DNA of 64,000 nucleotides from a virus: positions 1-64,000 of IMG/VR virus record IMGVR_UViG_3300017746_000007; one strand, 5' to 3'. The stretch's first letter is position 1; the number at the start of each line of letters is the position of its first letter. Shown piece by piece: positions 22,401-30,139 of the stretch. The notes beneath the pieces are model-generated. The model was not told the DNA's origin, searched no databases, and worked only from the letters and a program-made list of their open reading frames with translations. The position numbers and the translations under genes are program-made.

Positions 22401-25400
22401 ATATCTGTTAGAACTCTATCCTGTTTTTGTGGCAGAGATGTTGAGTAGTTACCAGATCCATAACCTAGATATTCAAATGTATGTCCAGACGCACGGAGAA
22501 TAGATGGTCTACGAAGTTCCATTGGAAGAACTGCAATCTTCTTGATAGTTGATCCAACTGGTGCTGAGGTATTAACTGTACCAAACTGACCACGAAGAAC
22601 ACTATTAATATTATCACTGGTGAAACGCATGATTTCTGAACCAATGACAATATAATCTCCTTTACTAAATCCTTCTGTCGAAGTAAGAGTAAGTACAGTA
22701 TCAGTAGAAGTGATTGGAGCATCAACAGTGGTGGAAATACCAGCATAGAAATAAGATGCTCTACCTGCAAGATTATTTTCACCAAGACCTAGAGTCTTAG
22801 AGTTTGCACTGATACCAGTACCAAATAGTCTAGTATTAATTGTGTCATATGCAGTTATGAAACCAACAGTATGAACACCAACACTGAAGTGAATACTCCT
22901 TAGTGGATTATCATTGTCAACATCATCAACGATAAAGATGTTATCATCCCAATTACCATTTCCAGTTCCCTGAATAGTAAAACAGTTACCAGCAACCAAA
23001 GTATGGTTAGCATCTGTTAGAAGTTTTACAGAGCCTTCATCTCTGTCAATAACATCAATGTAAGTTACTCCAACACCAATATTTGCATGATGATATGTTG
23101 GGAGTCTTCTGTCATCTCTGACAGTGAAGTATGGTCCTAGTCCTCTAGATTGTGGAATTTCTACAGAGATTGACTTAGAACTTGGAATGTCTACAATTTT
23201 AAATGTTCCATTCAGAATAGGATCTGCGAAACCAGATAGGTGCATACCATCATAGATGTTATCAAATACACCAGTAACTTCAACAACAGCATTAGTTGTA
23301 GGAGATCCTGCTGGGAAAGCAGAGATAGTCATGGTATTACCAATACCATAACCAGTACCACCATCAAGAATCTCTACACTTGTTACAGTACCAGCGGCAG
23401 AAATTTGTACTTTAGCTGATGATTGTTTGCCAGTTAAAGCAACGTTTTCGAGATCTGCAGCATAGATAACAGTCGAAATACCAGAACCGTTATTATATCC
23501 AGAACCAGGCTCGATAATATTAAGACTCTTAATCTGATTGAATCTATGTTCTGAATCCGTGAACATTGTAAGAGTGGTGTTACCCGTACCAGTGACAACT
23601 GCACCAGTTACAGCATAACCAACTCTCTGACCTTGCATGAAATATGACAGTGCCTCACGAGTCAAAGAGTTCTGTCTATTATTAGAAATTACGTTACCAA
23701 TAACACTTGCATTAGCATGAGTGATAGATGGTTGTGGATCAGATGTATAGTTGTCTCTATCTTGTTGAGGATATAGATTTCTAATATCCTGCGAGAAGGA
23801 CTTAGTAGATACACCGAAACCAAGATCCTTATCCAAAGGAATAGAACCACAAACGAGAGTTAGGTTATATACACCATCTTGTCCAGAAGTTCCAGGAATA
23901 TGTGGTTTAGACTCTTGCACTCTATACACATATAGAGAGTCCAATGCTTTAGATCTTTCAACTATAGGAAGATCTTCAATTTGTTGTTGCGTAGTTCTCT
24001 CGTTAATTTCATTAAGGAATGCACCAGGATCCGTAGTAATACCAGTAATGGTAAATGCCTTACTAGAAACTACATTATCAATTTCAAACTCACCATTAAA
24101 TCCAACTTTATAGGTATTAAGTGGATTGTTAACGGACTCTACATTTTTAACTTTAACTAAATCACCCTCAATCAATCTGTGAGGAAGTTCAGTTGTGATC
24201 GTAATAGTTGTGCCATTAAAATCAGCACTCTTAATGATCTTAACATTCTTAAGTTGAGTTGGGTTAGAGAGATCCGCAGTTAGGAAAGATGCACTACCAA
24301 TACCAACAGTCTTAGATTCCTGTAGAACAAATCCAGGTTTAGGAGCACGAGCATCAACATGTTCTTTAGGTAGAACATATCTAACACGATACAATCTATC
24401 GATAAGGGATCTGTTATCTACTCTACGTTTGACGTATGTTGAACCAGTTTCATCACCAATAACACCAGCACCAATAGTTTGAAGTGCTGGGAAGATCTGG
24501 TTAAATGTTTCACTGGGGTGAGCAATAACATACCACTGTGTATTAACATTATCCCATTGAATTGGGTGTCCAGGATCTCCTGGTAATTTATCAGTAACTC
24601 TAGAAACTACAGTTAGTTCACCACCACCATTAGCCAAACCAGTTAGAGGTCTACGAGCAAGAGCATCATTACGTGTAGATGCTAACTGAATTCTATTTGC
24701 AGCAAGGTTACCACCAGCAATAGCATAGTAGATCTTATCATTAACAATACCGTTTGGAGTTTCTCCAGTATTAGAGAAGATTCTAATTTTCTCACCATTA
24801 TTGAGTTGGTGATTAGTTGTTAGGGTAATAACATTAGAAATAATAGCATTGACACCAGAATTTCTAATAACTTTATAGTCTTTCTCGGACTCTACACCAG
24901 TTCCTGAAGGAACCTGCATAAGAATTGGAGTCTCATAAGTTTCCTGAACTGCCTGACCAGTGAGAGTATTAACAATACTCAAAAATAGTTTATCTTCCTT
25001 CTTGGCACCAATTCTATAAGAGTCAACCTGTGCAGGTGGAACAATTTCTTCTGTATTATAATTAAAGAGATATAGTCTATCAGTAATACCAACACCAACA
25101 GTTTTTGGTGTATCAAGTGTCAACCAAGATGCCGTAGTTTCTGCTTTTTGGATTTCTCTTGGGGGTAGAACGTGAGTGATGTATCCTACATCATCACGAT
25201 TAAACGACTCTGGTCTAAATCCTGATGATTCCAGAGCAGTTTGTCCAAAGTTAGAGTTAGAGTTAGTAATTGAAGCATCACCACCTCTTTCTGCATGGAA
25301 ATGACGTGCATATGCAATAGCAAAGATGGAAACTAACTGAACAACAGCATTGTTCCTTACTCTCATGTGAGAGGTTTCAAATGTTGGTTTATAGATTGCT

Positions 25401-26761
25401 CTTGAGTTTGAGTGTAGAGGTCTATCTGAATCAGATACACTCAGATCATCATTGAAGATTGCAGTGTCGGGATTGTAGAGAATGAAAGCATCATCATCTT
25501 TCTGAATAGAAATACCCGTAAACTGAGCACAAACCATGGACTTAAATCCAGTGGCTTTATCACCATCACAATCAAGTCCATTGAGACCGTATACTGAACG
25601 TAGAGAGCAGTTAAAGACGTAAGGTGATGCAGAACCCACAGTATCGGGTTCGATGATTACAGACGAATTCTGGATCTCCTGAGACGTTGGCAGTGCTGTG
25701 ATAGGTACACTGGGAGCAAGATATGTGAACTCAGTATCGCTGATAACTTCCTCAACTAGGAAGGATCCGTTGTATGAGTTAACAGATGTTGTGATACCAG
25801 CAATAAGAACAGGAGTATCCTTGAATAGTCCATGTGCCTTTGTCGTGTCTACAGTGATAATATTATTAGGAGTATTACCGTCACCAGACTTAATAGAAGT
25901 AATACCAACTGGGTCAGCAGCAAGGTCACCAACAATTCTAAATTCGTCTACACTTGGTTCAAAATCATCGAATGTAGGATAATCGGGAACAGGTCTACCA
26001 GAAGCATCACCATAAGCTTTTGCTACCTTAAAGTAGAACATATCTAGGTCGGTTAACCCAGAATCCTCTCCATTGATTATTACATTATTTACACCATCTG
26101 CATAGGTAAATGCAGCTAGTTTATGGTGAGAACATGTAGGAACCTTTGTGTTACTATCATAGTCATAGTATGCGGTTCTAGAAATATCTGCATCAAAGAT
26201 CGTGAAAGCGGTAAAGTAACAAGTACCAGTAACACGAAGAATACCACTATATAATTGGTTATCATCTAGTGCATCGGGTACATATAATGGTCTCAGTTTA
26301 GTTTTACGAAGATCCAATCCAATGATAGAAGTACCACGGGGGAGAATTGATCCGCCTTCCGTGGAGTTATACTTATAAAGTTCGTTGTTTGGATCTAGAA
26401 TATCAAAATTAGTTTCCGAAGTAAACTGAGTCAGATCAGCAGGTTGCCATCCTGCATTTTTCCTAATACTAAATTGAGCAGATCCGAGATTACTCGTTAC
26501 AGTATATCCTGGTCTGTTATCAATGTAGTGAATGCCAGGGAAAACCAGAATGGTCGTTCTATCAATTTTGTCATTATTTTTGCCTGTTTGATAAGAAAAT
26601 CTAGCAGCTTCAATTAAAGCTCGTTGAATAGTTTTGAATGGTCTCGTCTGTGAGTTACCACGGTTTTCAATACTATCAGTAGCATCAAAGTCGCTTGGAT
26701 TTACATATAAAATATTACCTTCAGCGTTCTTTAGAAAATTTTCTAATCTTGATAGAGGCAT
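19490..26761 (-). CDS. Giant tail fibre with S74 intramolecular chaperone (2,423 aa)
   Basis: The N-terminus (MPLSRLENFLKNAEGNILYV, then QTRPFKTIQRALIEAARFS) is typical of long cyanophage fibres, with a pectate-lyase-like helix start. The body consists of repeated ITGI/VGIT beta modules and, near 2,000-2,250, GTLPSSVVP-type fibre repeats. The C-terminus is a peptidase S74 chaperone: Ser2321 before DDRLKTN, then GVSAQEVEKVLPEAV and a coiled coil (EAIKEQSDQIDSLREEI). S74 domains trimerise the fibre and then cut themselves off. The longest gene in the window; binds host surface. Confidence 0.85.
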   Translation of the reverse strand: MPLSRLENFLKNAEGNILYVNPSDFDATDSIENRGNSQTRPFKTIQRALIEAARFSYQTGKNNDKIDRTTILVFPGIHYIDNRPGYTVTSNLGSAQFSIRKNAGWQPADLTQFTSETNFDILDPNNELYKYNSTEGGSILPRGTSIIGLDLRKTKLRPLYVPDALDDNQLYSGILRVTGTCYFTAFTIFDADISRTAYYDYDSNTKVPTCSHHKLAAFTYADGVNNVIINGEDSGLTDLDMFYFKVAKAYGDASGRPVPDYPTFDDFEPSVDEFRIVGDLAADPVGITSIKSGDGNTPNNIITVDTTKAHGLFKDTPVLIAGITTSVNSYNGSFLVEEVISDTEFTYLAPSVPITALPTSQEIQNSSVIIEPDTVGSASPYVFNCSLRSVYGLNGLDCDGDKATGFKSMVCAQFTGISIQKDDDAFILYNPDTAIFNDDLSVSDSDRPLHSNSRAIYKPTFETSHMRVRNNAVVQLVSIFAIAYARHFHAERGGDASITNSNSNFGQTALESSGFRPESFNRDDVGYITHVLPPREIQKAETTASWLTLDTPKTVGVGITDRLYLFNYNTEEIVPPAQVDSYRIGAKKEDKLFLSIVNTLTGQAVQETYETPILMQVPSGTGVESEKDYKVIRNSGVNAIISNVITLTTNHQLNNGEKIRIFSNTGETPNGIVNDKIYYAIAGGNLAANRIQLASTRNDALARRPLTGLANGGGELTVVSRVTDKLPGDPGHPIQWDNVNTQWYVIAHPSETFNQIFPALQTIGAGVIGDETGSTYVKRRVDNRSLIDRLYRVRYVLPKEHVDARAPKPGFVLQESKTVGIGSASFLTADLSNPTQLKNVKIIKSADFNGTTITITTELPHRLIEGDLVKVKNVESVNNPLNTYKVGFNGEFEIDNVVSSKAFTITGITTDPGAFLNEINERTTQQQIEDLPIVERSKALDSLYVYRVQESKPHIPGTSGQDGVYNLTLVCGSIPLDKDLGFGVSTKSFSQDIRNLYPQQDRDNYTSDPQPSITHANASVIGNVISNNRQNSLTREALSYFMQGQRVGYAVTGAVVTGTGNTTLTMFTDSEHRFNQIKSLNIIEPGSGYNNGSGISTVIYAADLENVALTGKQSSAKVQISAAGTVTSVEILDGGTGYGIGNTMTISAFPAGSPTTNAVVEVTGVFDNIYDGMHLSGFADPILNGTFKIVDIPSSKSISVEIPQSRGLGPYFTVRDDRRLPTYHHANIGVGVTYIDVIDRDEGSVKLLTDANHTLVAGNCFTIQGTGNGNWDDNIFIVDDVDNDNPLRSIHFSVGVHTVGFITAYDTINTRLFGTGISANSKTLGLGENNLAGRASYFYAGISTTVDAPITSTDTVLTLTSTEGFSKGDYIVIGSEIMRFTSDNINSVLRGQFGTVNTSAPVGSTIKKIAVLPMELRRPSILRASGHTFEYLGYGSGNYSTSLPQKQDRVLTDIETLAAQKKELDGGKVVYTGMNDSGDFYTGYKRLSSITGEEEVVGAPIFSYTGDDAEAEGTKRVSGVFDELLVRESITVEGGDNNNRTSQFYGPVNFTEKLANSSDAGIETKNFFLRGNAPQGKLMTVGIQTPTGAKRSGDLSFIGIPDNGGYVGHIYAEGDWRRFGVISREKHRNFYTVDQVSIGASDGSTFRWRDTLEVNGVTKLDHLFVAGIVTFASNQTFSGVTYDSIVVRQLANFYAYNFSGGFSDEGIKWETYGYYTQVHEGGTSRLHDMEVVGTYVSFKSNCKVDFLGEITSGYTGINSIKGDITCSNISVREQDPLNGSGKFFAEDLVVQTGFATDFNVGTTGPGGVLTIGNRSGSTLNGHANIVSLTGPGMPDDTGGGSVALPVQGGGETYQGVSRVAITSAYINVGVITNFHAPSVSHLNQPKIQSGIATNFEVTNNLTVTDGGSSATIKTLNYTTGSGTDLTLTGDLEVQGGSSVARIREIEFDQQIVGPTAIFNDVKATTLNPKTASTLTINCTAITATSTITCTDSGSSATINNITSQELTMEPSSSGIIKTPKLEVGNSSGDQGADAKIRYLNGYTANGVTQLDINCGTNGKVKSFQFESTCATGNAPFKCVSTTKVTNFNADLLDGMNTSSTNQSSASIVSRDSSGNFKGNIITANSFSGGTISGSNGSFSGTLNVSSTITGNVTGNLTGTASNATKAQSVDKLKGILHNVGENQTVVVSNFKYENSSVYAPNFRGKFIGNGSEVTNLNASNITTGTLPSSVVPEISADDIVGGTLDASVVPTLNQDTTGKAGKTDDVLVNGLGNDSGPHYLILQKGNAGGGAYTRMRVDSGISYDSNSNDLRIKGDVVAFVSDDRLKTNRNTIANALEKVRSLNGFTFNFNERALDEFGKDTTIDHVGVSAQEVEKVLPEAVTDSAHDSYLTVKYEKIVPLLIEAIKEQSDQIDSLREEIKKLK

Positions 26762-26790
26762 TTTATCTGCTCAATATATTATTCCTTTTT

Positions 26791-26800
26791 GTATTTAGAC
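26791..26800 (-). promoter_or_regulatory. Late-type promoter for the tail fibre
   Basis: GTCTAAATAC on the minus strand, 30-39 bases before the fibre ATG. It differs from the T4 late consensus at one position. Confidence 0.45.
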
Positions 26801-26804
26801 AATG

Positions 26805-26838
26805 AAAAAACCCCTCCAACCCTAAGGTCAGAGAGGTC
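26805..26838 (-). terminator. Rho-independent terminator
   Basis: A 12-bp stem with one bulge (ACCTCTCTGACC opposite GGGTTGGAGGGGT) followed by TTTTTTC. It separates the oxygenase-small gene unit from the tail fibre. Confidence 0.75.
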
Positions 26839-26865
26839 GCACTTCCTTCACACATACTGATTATA

Positions 26866-26888
26866 TCACAAAAATAGTACCTGTGCAA
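26866..26888. repeat. 23-base direct repeat, copy 1
   Basis: Identical over 23 bases to 27054-27076. Copy 2 encodes the final residues and stop (IAQVLFL*) of the oxygenase at 27054-27782; copy 1 lies beyond the small gene 26896-27057. The pair brackets that gene. Confidence 0.85.
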
Positions 26889-26895
26889 ATCATAG

Positions 26896-27057
26896 TTACT
26901 CCATTATGTTTTTTGATTCTGTGCAGATAACCCATTTATAACTCTTTTTCATTTCATTTGCAAACCACTTGGCATTAATTTCGTCATCAAAGTATCTGCT
27001 CTGTTGTTGAGGAGAAAGTTTTCCTGGTTCGGACCATCGAACAATGTATTTACTCAC
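26896..27057 (-). CDS. Small hypothetical protein (53 aa), GTG start
   Basis: MSKYIVRWSEPGKLSPQQQS... then KWFANEMKKSYKWVICTES. Familiar as a small cyanophage protein of unknown role. The GTG start overlaps the oxygenase TGA (GTGA). The gene is bracketed by a 23-base direct repeat, as if inserted at the end of the oxygenase gene. Confidence 0.7.
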   Translation of the reverse strand: MSKYIVRWSEPGKLSPQQQSRYFDDEINAKWFANEMKKSYKWVICTESKNIME

Positions 27058-27076
27058 AAAAATAGTACCTGTGCAA
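27054..27076. repeat. 23-base direct repeat, copy 2
   Basis: See 26866-26888. This copy forms the 3' end and stop codon of the oxygenase gene and also supplies the GTG start of the small gene. Confidence 0.85.
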
Positions 27077-27782
27077 TCCTTTCATTATTTTTGAACCATC
27101 CAGGAGCCATACTTGGTGCATGTAGAACATCTACAGGGTAAATAAGCATCCTATTATATCTCATTCCAATCTCTGCCTCAATTTTTAGTGCAGAAGACAT
27201 TCGTAACGTATCAAACAAACCCTGGTAAGATTCGGTGCATTTATTATCGGCACTTGTTATCTCAGTAAACTGTTTTTCATATAGTAGAGATCTTTCTAGT
27301 CCTTGTTTGTCAAGATAACTATAGAAGTTTGTGCCTCCCTGGCATTCCTCAGGAGTATTCAAATAGATTACAACTCCAAATCTAGATGGCAATTGAAACC
27401 TCAAATATGTATCTTGGTGAGGAATCAACCCAAAAGGATTATTGACTAGTGTTTGGTTACTAGTAAAGTTTACTAAAAACTCTGCATTTCTCCAATTAGT
27501 TTCATATGATAACTCATCGTACCAGTTATTCCAGATAGCACGATTTCTAACAAAATCATCAATAACTTCTTTTATATTACGGATATCTTTGTGTGGAATT
27601 GCTAGTCTATCACCAAAGTCGCAGTGTTCATTGATCTTTCCTGCTTCACCTCTACGAGTTAATGCAAATTTTCTAACTTCATCAGGATTTTGATAAAGAT
27701 TATCAATTACCATACATGTAACTGCATTTGGTCCAATACCGTCAAGTTGAGCAACTTCTAACGCATTACCGATCTCAAACAT
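27054..27782 (-). CDS. 2OG-Fe(II) oxygenase-like protein (DUF6445-like)
   Basis: 242 residues with LIPHQDTYLRFQLPSRFGVVIYLN (His122-Gln-Asp124), GGTNFYSY, then MLIYPVDVLHAPSM for the distal His. The same order of blocks as 18705-19469, so probably a duplicated family. Substrate unknown. Upstream is a tRNA; no clear promoter seen. Confidence 0.75.
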   Translation of the reverse strand: MFEIGNALEVAQLDGIGPNAVTCMVIDNLYQNPDEVRKFALTRRGEAGKINEHCDFGDRLAIPHKDIRNIKEVIDDFVRNRAIWNNWYDELSYETNWRNAEFLVNFTSNQTLVNNPFGLIPHQDTYLRFQLPSRFGVVIYLNTPEECQGGTNFYSYLDKQGLERSLLYEKQFTEITSADNKCTESYQGLFDTLRMSSALKIEAEIGMRYNRMLIYPVDVLHAPSMAPGWFKNNERIAQVLFL

Positions 27783-27807
27783 ATTTGCAACAAATTTATA
27801 TTATATA

Positions 27808-27880
27808 TGGGAGATGTGGGGATCGAACCCACCTTATCCGAATTATGAGCTCGGTGCATTCACCAGATTGCTAATCTCCC
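27808..27880 (-). tRNA. tRNA with CAT anticodon (elongator Met or Ile2)
   Basis: 73 bases. Acceptor GGGAGAT/ATCTCCC with discriminator A, anticodon loop CTCATAA, T-loop GGTTCGATCC. A normal G1-C72 pair argues against initiator tRNA. Met and lysidine-modified Ile2 cannot be separated by eye. No CCA is encoded, as usual in cyanobacteria. Confidence 0.9.
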
Positions 27881-27884
27881 TAAA

Positions 27885-27956
27885 CTCCCCTTCCTGGGAT
27901 CGAACCAGGGACCAAACGATTAACAGTCGTTCGCTCTACCGCTGAGCTAAAGAGGA
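27885..27956 (-). tRNA. tRNA-Asn (GTT)
   Basis: 72 bases. Acceptor TCCTCTT/AAGGGGA with one G-U pair, D-arm AGCTCAGCGGTAGAGC, anticodon loop CTGTTAA, T-loop GGTTCGATC. No encoded CCA. Its 5' end overlaps the stop of the gene at 27947-28138 by 10 bases, so tRNA processing would trim that mRNA. Confidence 0.95.
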
Positions 27957-28138
27957 TTGTCTTTTTTATGCGTCTCTAGAAGATATTCAACAGTGTTTGC
28001 TACATCATTCATAGCATCACGAAGCATAGGTTGTTGACCAGAAGTTTGTTCTACTTTAGTAGTGCCATTCTTAAACTCCTCGCAAAGAGTCCAACGCCAT
28101 TGACCCATACTATTAGAATACCAAAGATTGATCTTCAT
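27947..28138 (-). CDS. Small hypothetical protein (63 aa)
   Basis: MKINLWYSNSMGQWRWTLCE... to THKKDNPL. The LWYS...QWRWTL opening is familiar from cyanophages. Its last codons and TAG stop are part of the tRNA-Asn acceptor and D-arm sequence. Lies between the tmRNA and the tRNAs in one minus-strand RNA operon. Unknown role. Confidence 0.75.
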   Translation of the reverse strand: MKINLWYSNSMGQWRWTLCEEFKNGTTKVEQTSGQQPMLRDAMNDVANTVEYLLETHKKDNPL

Positions 28139-28156
28139 GGAACCTCTAGATTTAAA

Positions 28157-28174
28157 GGGGGCATTACACCCCCC
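28157..28174 (-). terminator. GC-rich hairpin after the tmRNA
   Basis: GGGGGTGTAATGCCCCC followed by TTTAAAT on the minus strand. The T-tract is short; it may instead be a 3' processing or stability hairpin of the tmRNA coding piece. Confidence 0.45.
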
Positions 28175-28179
28175 AGAAC

Positions 28180-28418
28180 TACTTGGTTAACAAGGCTAGT
28201 TTAACCCCGATCTCCCATTTAGGCAGTCGCGAGTTCGCGAGTGCGGGAGAATGCAACGATGTTATTCGCTGCGGTGTCAGATGTTTTTGCATCTATGGTT
28301 TGCTTATCCAAGCAGGTTTCAGTCACATTCCGTGTACCCTGTCGAAACCATGGCACCCCCAAGTAATGGAGGTGAGGGGAATCGAACCCCTGTCCAGAAT
28401 GTCGATGATGCAACCTAT
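28180..28418 (-). ncRNA. ssrA: Circularly permuted, two-piece tmRNA (ssrA)
   Basis: Transfer-messenger RNA rescues stalled ribosomes and tags the unfinished protein. The acceptor piece comes first (28367 to about 28418) with T-arm AGGGGTTCGATTCCCCT and 3' end CACCTCCA. After 6 bases (28361-28366) the coding piece begins at 28360 with GGGGGTGCC, whose first 7 bases pair with CACCTCC to make the acceptor stem, followed by GGTTTCGACAGG. P2 can form from GGAATGT and ACATTCT. The tag frame ends at a TAA at 28219-28221 and encodes ANNIVAFSRTRELATA, close to cyanobacterial tags (ANNIV.F.R...). The outer limits are approximate. Confidence 0.85.
28219..28269 (-). other. tmRNA tag-peptide reading frame
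   Basis: Codes for ANNIVAFSRTRELATA then TAA. The first residues match host cyanobacterial tags; the end (ELATA) is unlike the usual small hydrophobic -AA ending recognised by ClpXP, though it still ends in Ala. The exact resume codon is not certain. Confidence 0.7.
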
Positions 28419-28433
28419 TCCACAAAAGTGGAA
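28418..28433. repeat. Processing-type hairpin between tRNA-Thr and tmRNA
   Basis: TTCCAC/GTGGAA with a 4-base loop, immediately after the tRNA-Thr discriminator base and before the tmRNA acceptor piece. Likely a spacer hairpin in the joint precursor. Confidence 0.5.
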
Positions 28434-28505
28434 AGCCCACAGTCGGATTTGAACCAACGACCTACGCTTTACAAAAGCGTTGCTCTACCACTGAGCTATG
28501 TGGGC
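28434..28505 (-). tRNA. tRNA-Thr (TGT)
   Basis: 72 bases. Acceptor GCCCACA/TGTGGGC, D-arm AGCTCAGTGGTAGAGC, anticodon loop TTTGTAA, T-loop GGTTCAAATCC, no encoded CCA. Decodes ACA, a codon favoured in this AT-rich phage. Confidence 0.95.
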
Positions 28506-28565
28506 AGGAAACAGGATGCCACTCTTTTAAAACATCCTGATACCAATAATATAGACTAGAAAAGG

Positions 28566-28712
28566 TTAGATGTCAACAGGTCTTGGAGGAGGACTTTTAA
28601 GACCAGAGTTGTGAAGTCTTTTGATTGCTTTGGATAATTCTGGAGTTTCATCCCATTGCCAAATTTCTTCGCGTCCTTTTTTATCTACTTTTTTGAACTT
28701 TTTAGTACTCAT
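28566..28712 (-). CDS. Small basic hypothetical protein (48 aa)
   Basis: MSTKKFKKVDKKGREEIWQW... ends LKSPPPRPVDI. Basic N-terminus, then an amphipathic helix and a proline-rich end. Start overlaps the previous TGA by 4 bases. Confidence 0.65.
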   Translation of the reverse strand: MSTKKFKKVDKKGREEIWQWDETPELSKAIKRLHNSGLKSPPPRPVDI

Positions 28713-28924
28713 TTTCCGTCTCCAATAGTAATGTCAAGTACTCGATCAATTTTAAACTTATTGGAACGTGCATCAACCTCAACGGCATCCATTCTTTGTT
28801 CCAATCTTTTCAGTCTGGTGATAATATCGCCAACTGCTTCACCAATATAGTCAATATTGTCAAGCAAAAGCTCATTACCATACTTTGCATTAGGTTCGCT
28901 TTTAATTACTTTTTCTTCTTCCAT
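28709..28924 (-). CDS. Coiled-coil hypothetical protein (71 aa)
   Basis: MEEEKVIKSEPNAKYGNELL... then a helical repeat (ITRLKRLEQRMDAVEVDARS). The frame upstream of this ATG lies within the oxygenase gene and is not used; the two genes are separated by one base. Probably an oligomeric helper protein; unknown. Confidence 0.7.
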   Translation of the reverse strand: MEEEKVIKSEPNAKYGNELLLDNIDYIGEAVGDIITRLKRLEQRMDAVEVDARSNKFKIDRVLDITIGDGK

Positions 28925-28925
28925 G

Positions 28926-29456
28926 TTATCCTCTATAGTCCATGTAGATGTTTCCTGAAATTGTACTGCCAATATTACCACTATTTACGAAGTGAAGCAA
29001 CATTGACGGAAAAATAATAATACTTCCTGGTCCTAGATCTGGTTTATAGTCTGGGGGAAAAGTATGGCAATTGAGACCATACTTTTCTTGAATGATGCCT
29101 AGCGAGGGATTTAGAAATGATGTTTTGGATCTTACCGTTTCATAGATGATAAAACTCCATTGACATACTGGATGAATATGTGGATCTTGATAATCATTCT
29201 CCTTATATACGTTCCTCCACATATGATCAATACGAGGATTCATAGCAATTAGACCCTCGGGACCAAGATTTTTCTCAATTACAGTAACTAAGTGCTGCAT
29301 GGCATCATCACTAATATCTAGTTCAGAATTAAATGATGATGGAGTGTTTGAATCCCAAGTTCCTATAACTTCTTCATCTTTGCATGGAGGAATCTTGAAT
29401 AGTTCAAGATCAATAGTGTCTTCAAAGATTGGAATAGCAAAGATTTCTTTCTTCAT
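28926..29456 (-). CDS. 2OG-Fe(II) oxygenase-like protein, HxH type
   Basis: 176 residues: WRNVYKENDYQDPHIHPVCQWSF gives His93-Ile-His95, and GSIIIFPSMLLHFVNSG gives distal His155. The position of the usual Arg reads Ser/Thr (GSTISGNIY), so 2-oxoglutarate binding may be altered. Same subgroup as 12967-13533 and 57075-57545. Coupled by ATGA to the next oxygenase upstream. Confidence 0.7.
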   Translation of the reverse strand: MKKEIFAIPIFEDTIDLELFKIPPCKDEEVIGTWDSNTPSSFNSELDISDDAMQHLVTVIEKNLGPEGLIAMNPRIDHMWRNVYKENDYQDPHIHPVCQWSFIIYETVRSKTSFLNPSLGIIQEKYGLNCHTFPPDYKPDLGPGSIIIFPSMLLHFVNSGNIGSTISGNIYMDYRG

Positions 29457-30106
29457 TTTTTAGCAGGTAGGGGATCCTTCCTCATAGTTTTATATACTAA
29501 AGTTGCTCTAAGTCCTCGGTAATATTCTCCATTGGGAGGAGCACCTCTATGTGGAATATTACCTTTGAAGAAACATACTCTTCCTGGTTTTGGTAGAACT
29601 TCTACAGTTTCCCCATTATGTTCAATAATAGTTGGACCACCCCATTCAGGTTCCCATCTCTTATTTACATAATAGATCCAGCTTAATCCATTATCACAAC
29701 TACAATCTTGATGAATAGTTGTATCATGAATATATTGTTGTCCATTGACTAGGACTTCCCCTAATTCAATATCAAAATTAATAGAACCTACAACTGCATT
29801 ATACAACATTTCGTAGGCACTGTCACCTGAAGATTCCGATTTAGGTGGATAGATTGATTGTTTGAAACAAGGAACTTCAAAATCAAAGTCAGCACCTTTA
29901 TCATAATCCCAATTTGGCGTGCCGTCTTTGTTATCCTTACGTCCACTACAGAGACCATACTGCCATCCAAATCCATGCAGAATTGTTTTGTCCATGTGAT
30001 GAATAAACCACCATGGAAATAGATTATCAATCACGAAGATCTCATCCTTTGACAGATCGTATTGTGAAAAATTTAAAGGTTCTTTAGAGCAGTCAATATG
30101 TATCAT
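29453..30106 (-). CDS. 2OG-Fe(II) oxygenase (prolyl-4-hydroxylase-like)
   Basis: 217 residues with TTIHQDCSC (His132-Gln-Asp134), EWGGPTII, NIPHRGAPP (His186) and YRGLRATLVYK (Arg197/Arg200). A complete set of metal and 2-oxoglutarate ligands. Immediately follows a structural gene block, suggesting co-expression with tail proteins. Confidence 0.8.
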   Translation of the reverse strand: MIHIDCSKEPLNFSQYDLSKDEIFVIDNLFPWWFIHHMDKTILHGFGWQYGLCSGRKDNKDGTPNWDYDKGADFDFEVPCFKQSIYPPKSESSGDSAYEMLYNAVVGSINFDIELGEVLVNGQQYIHDTTIHQDCSCDNGLSWIYYVNKRWEPEWGGPTIIEHNGETVEVLPKPGRVCFFKGNIPHRGAPPNGEYYRGLRATLVYKTMRKDPLPAKK

Positions 30107-30139
30107 TAATAATATGAGAGTATAGTATATATCTGGAGA

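Noticed and set aside
28251-28559. Plus-strand frame over the tmRNA and tRNA-Thr
   Set aside because: It reads the complement of structured RNA genes and contains tRNA-like sequence in translation.
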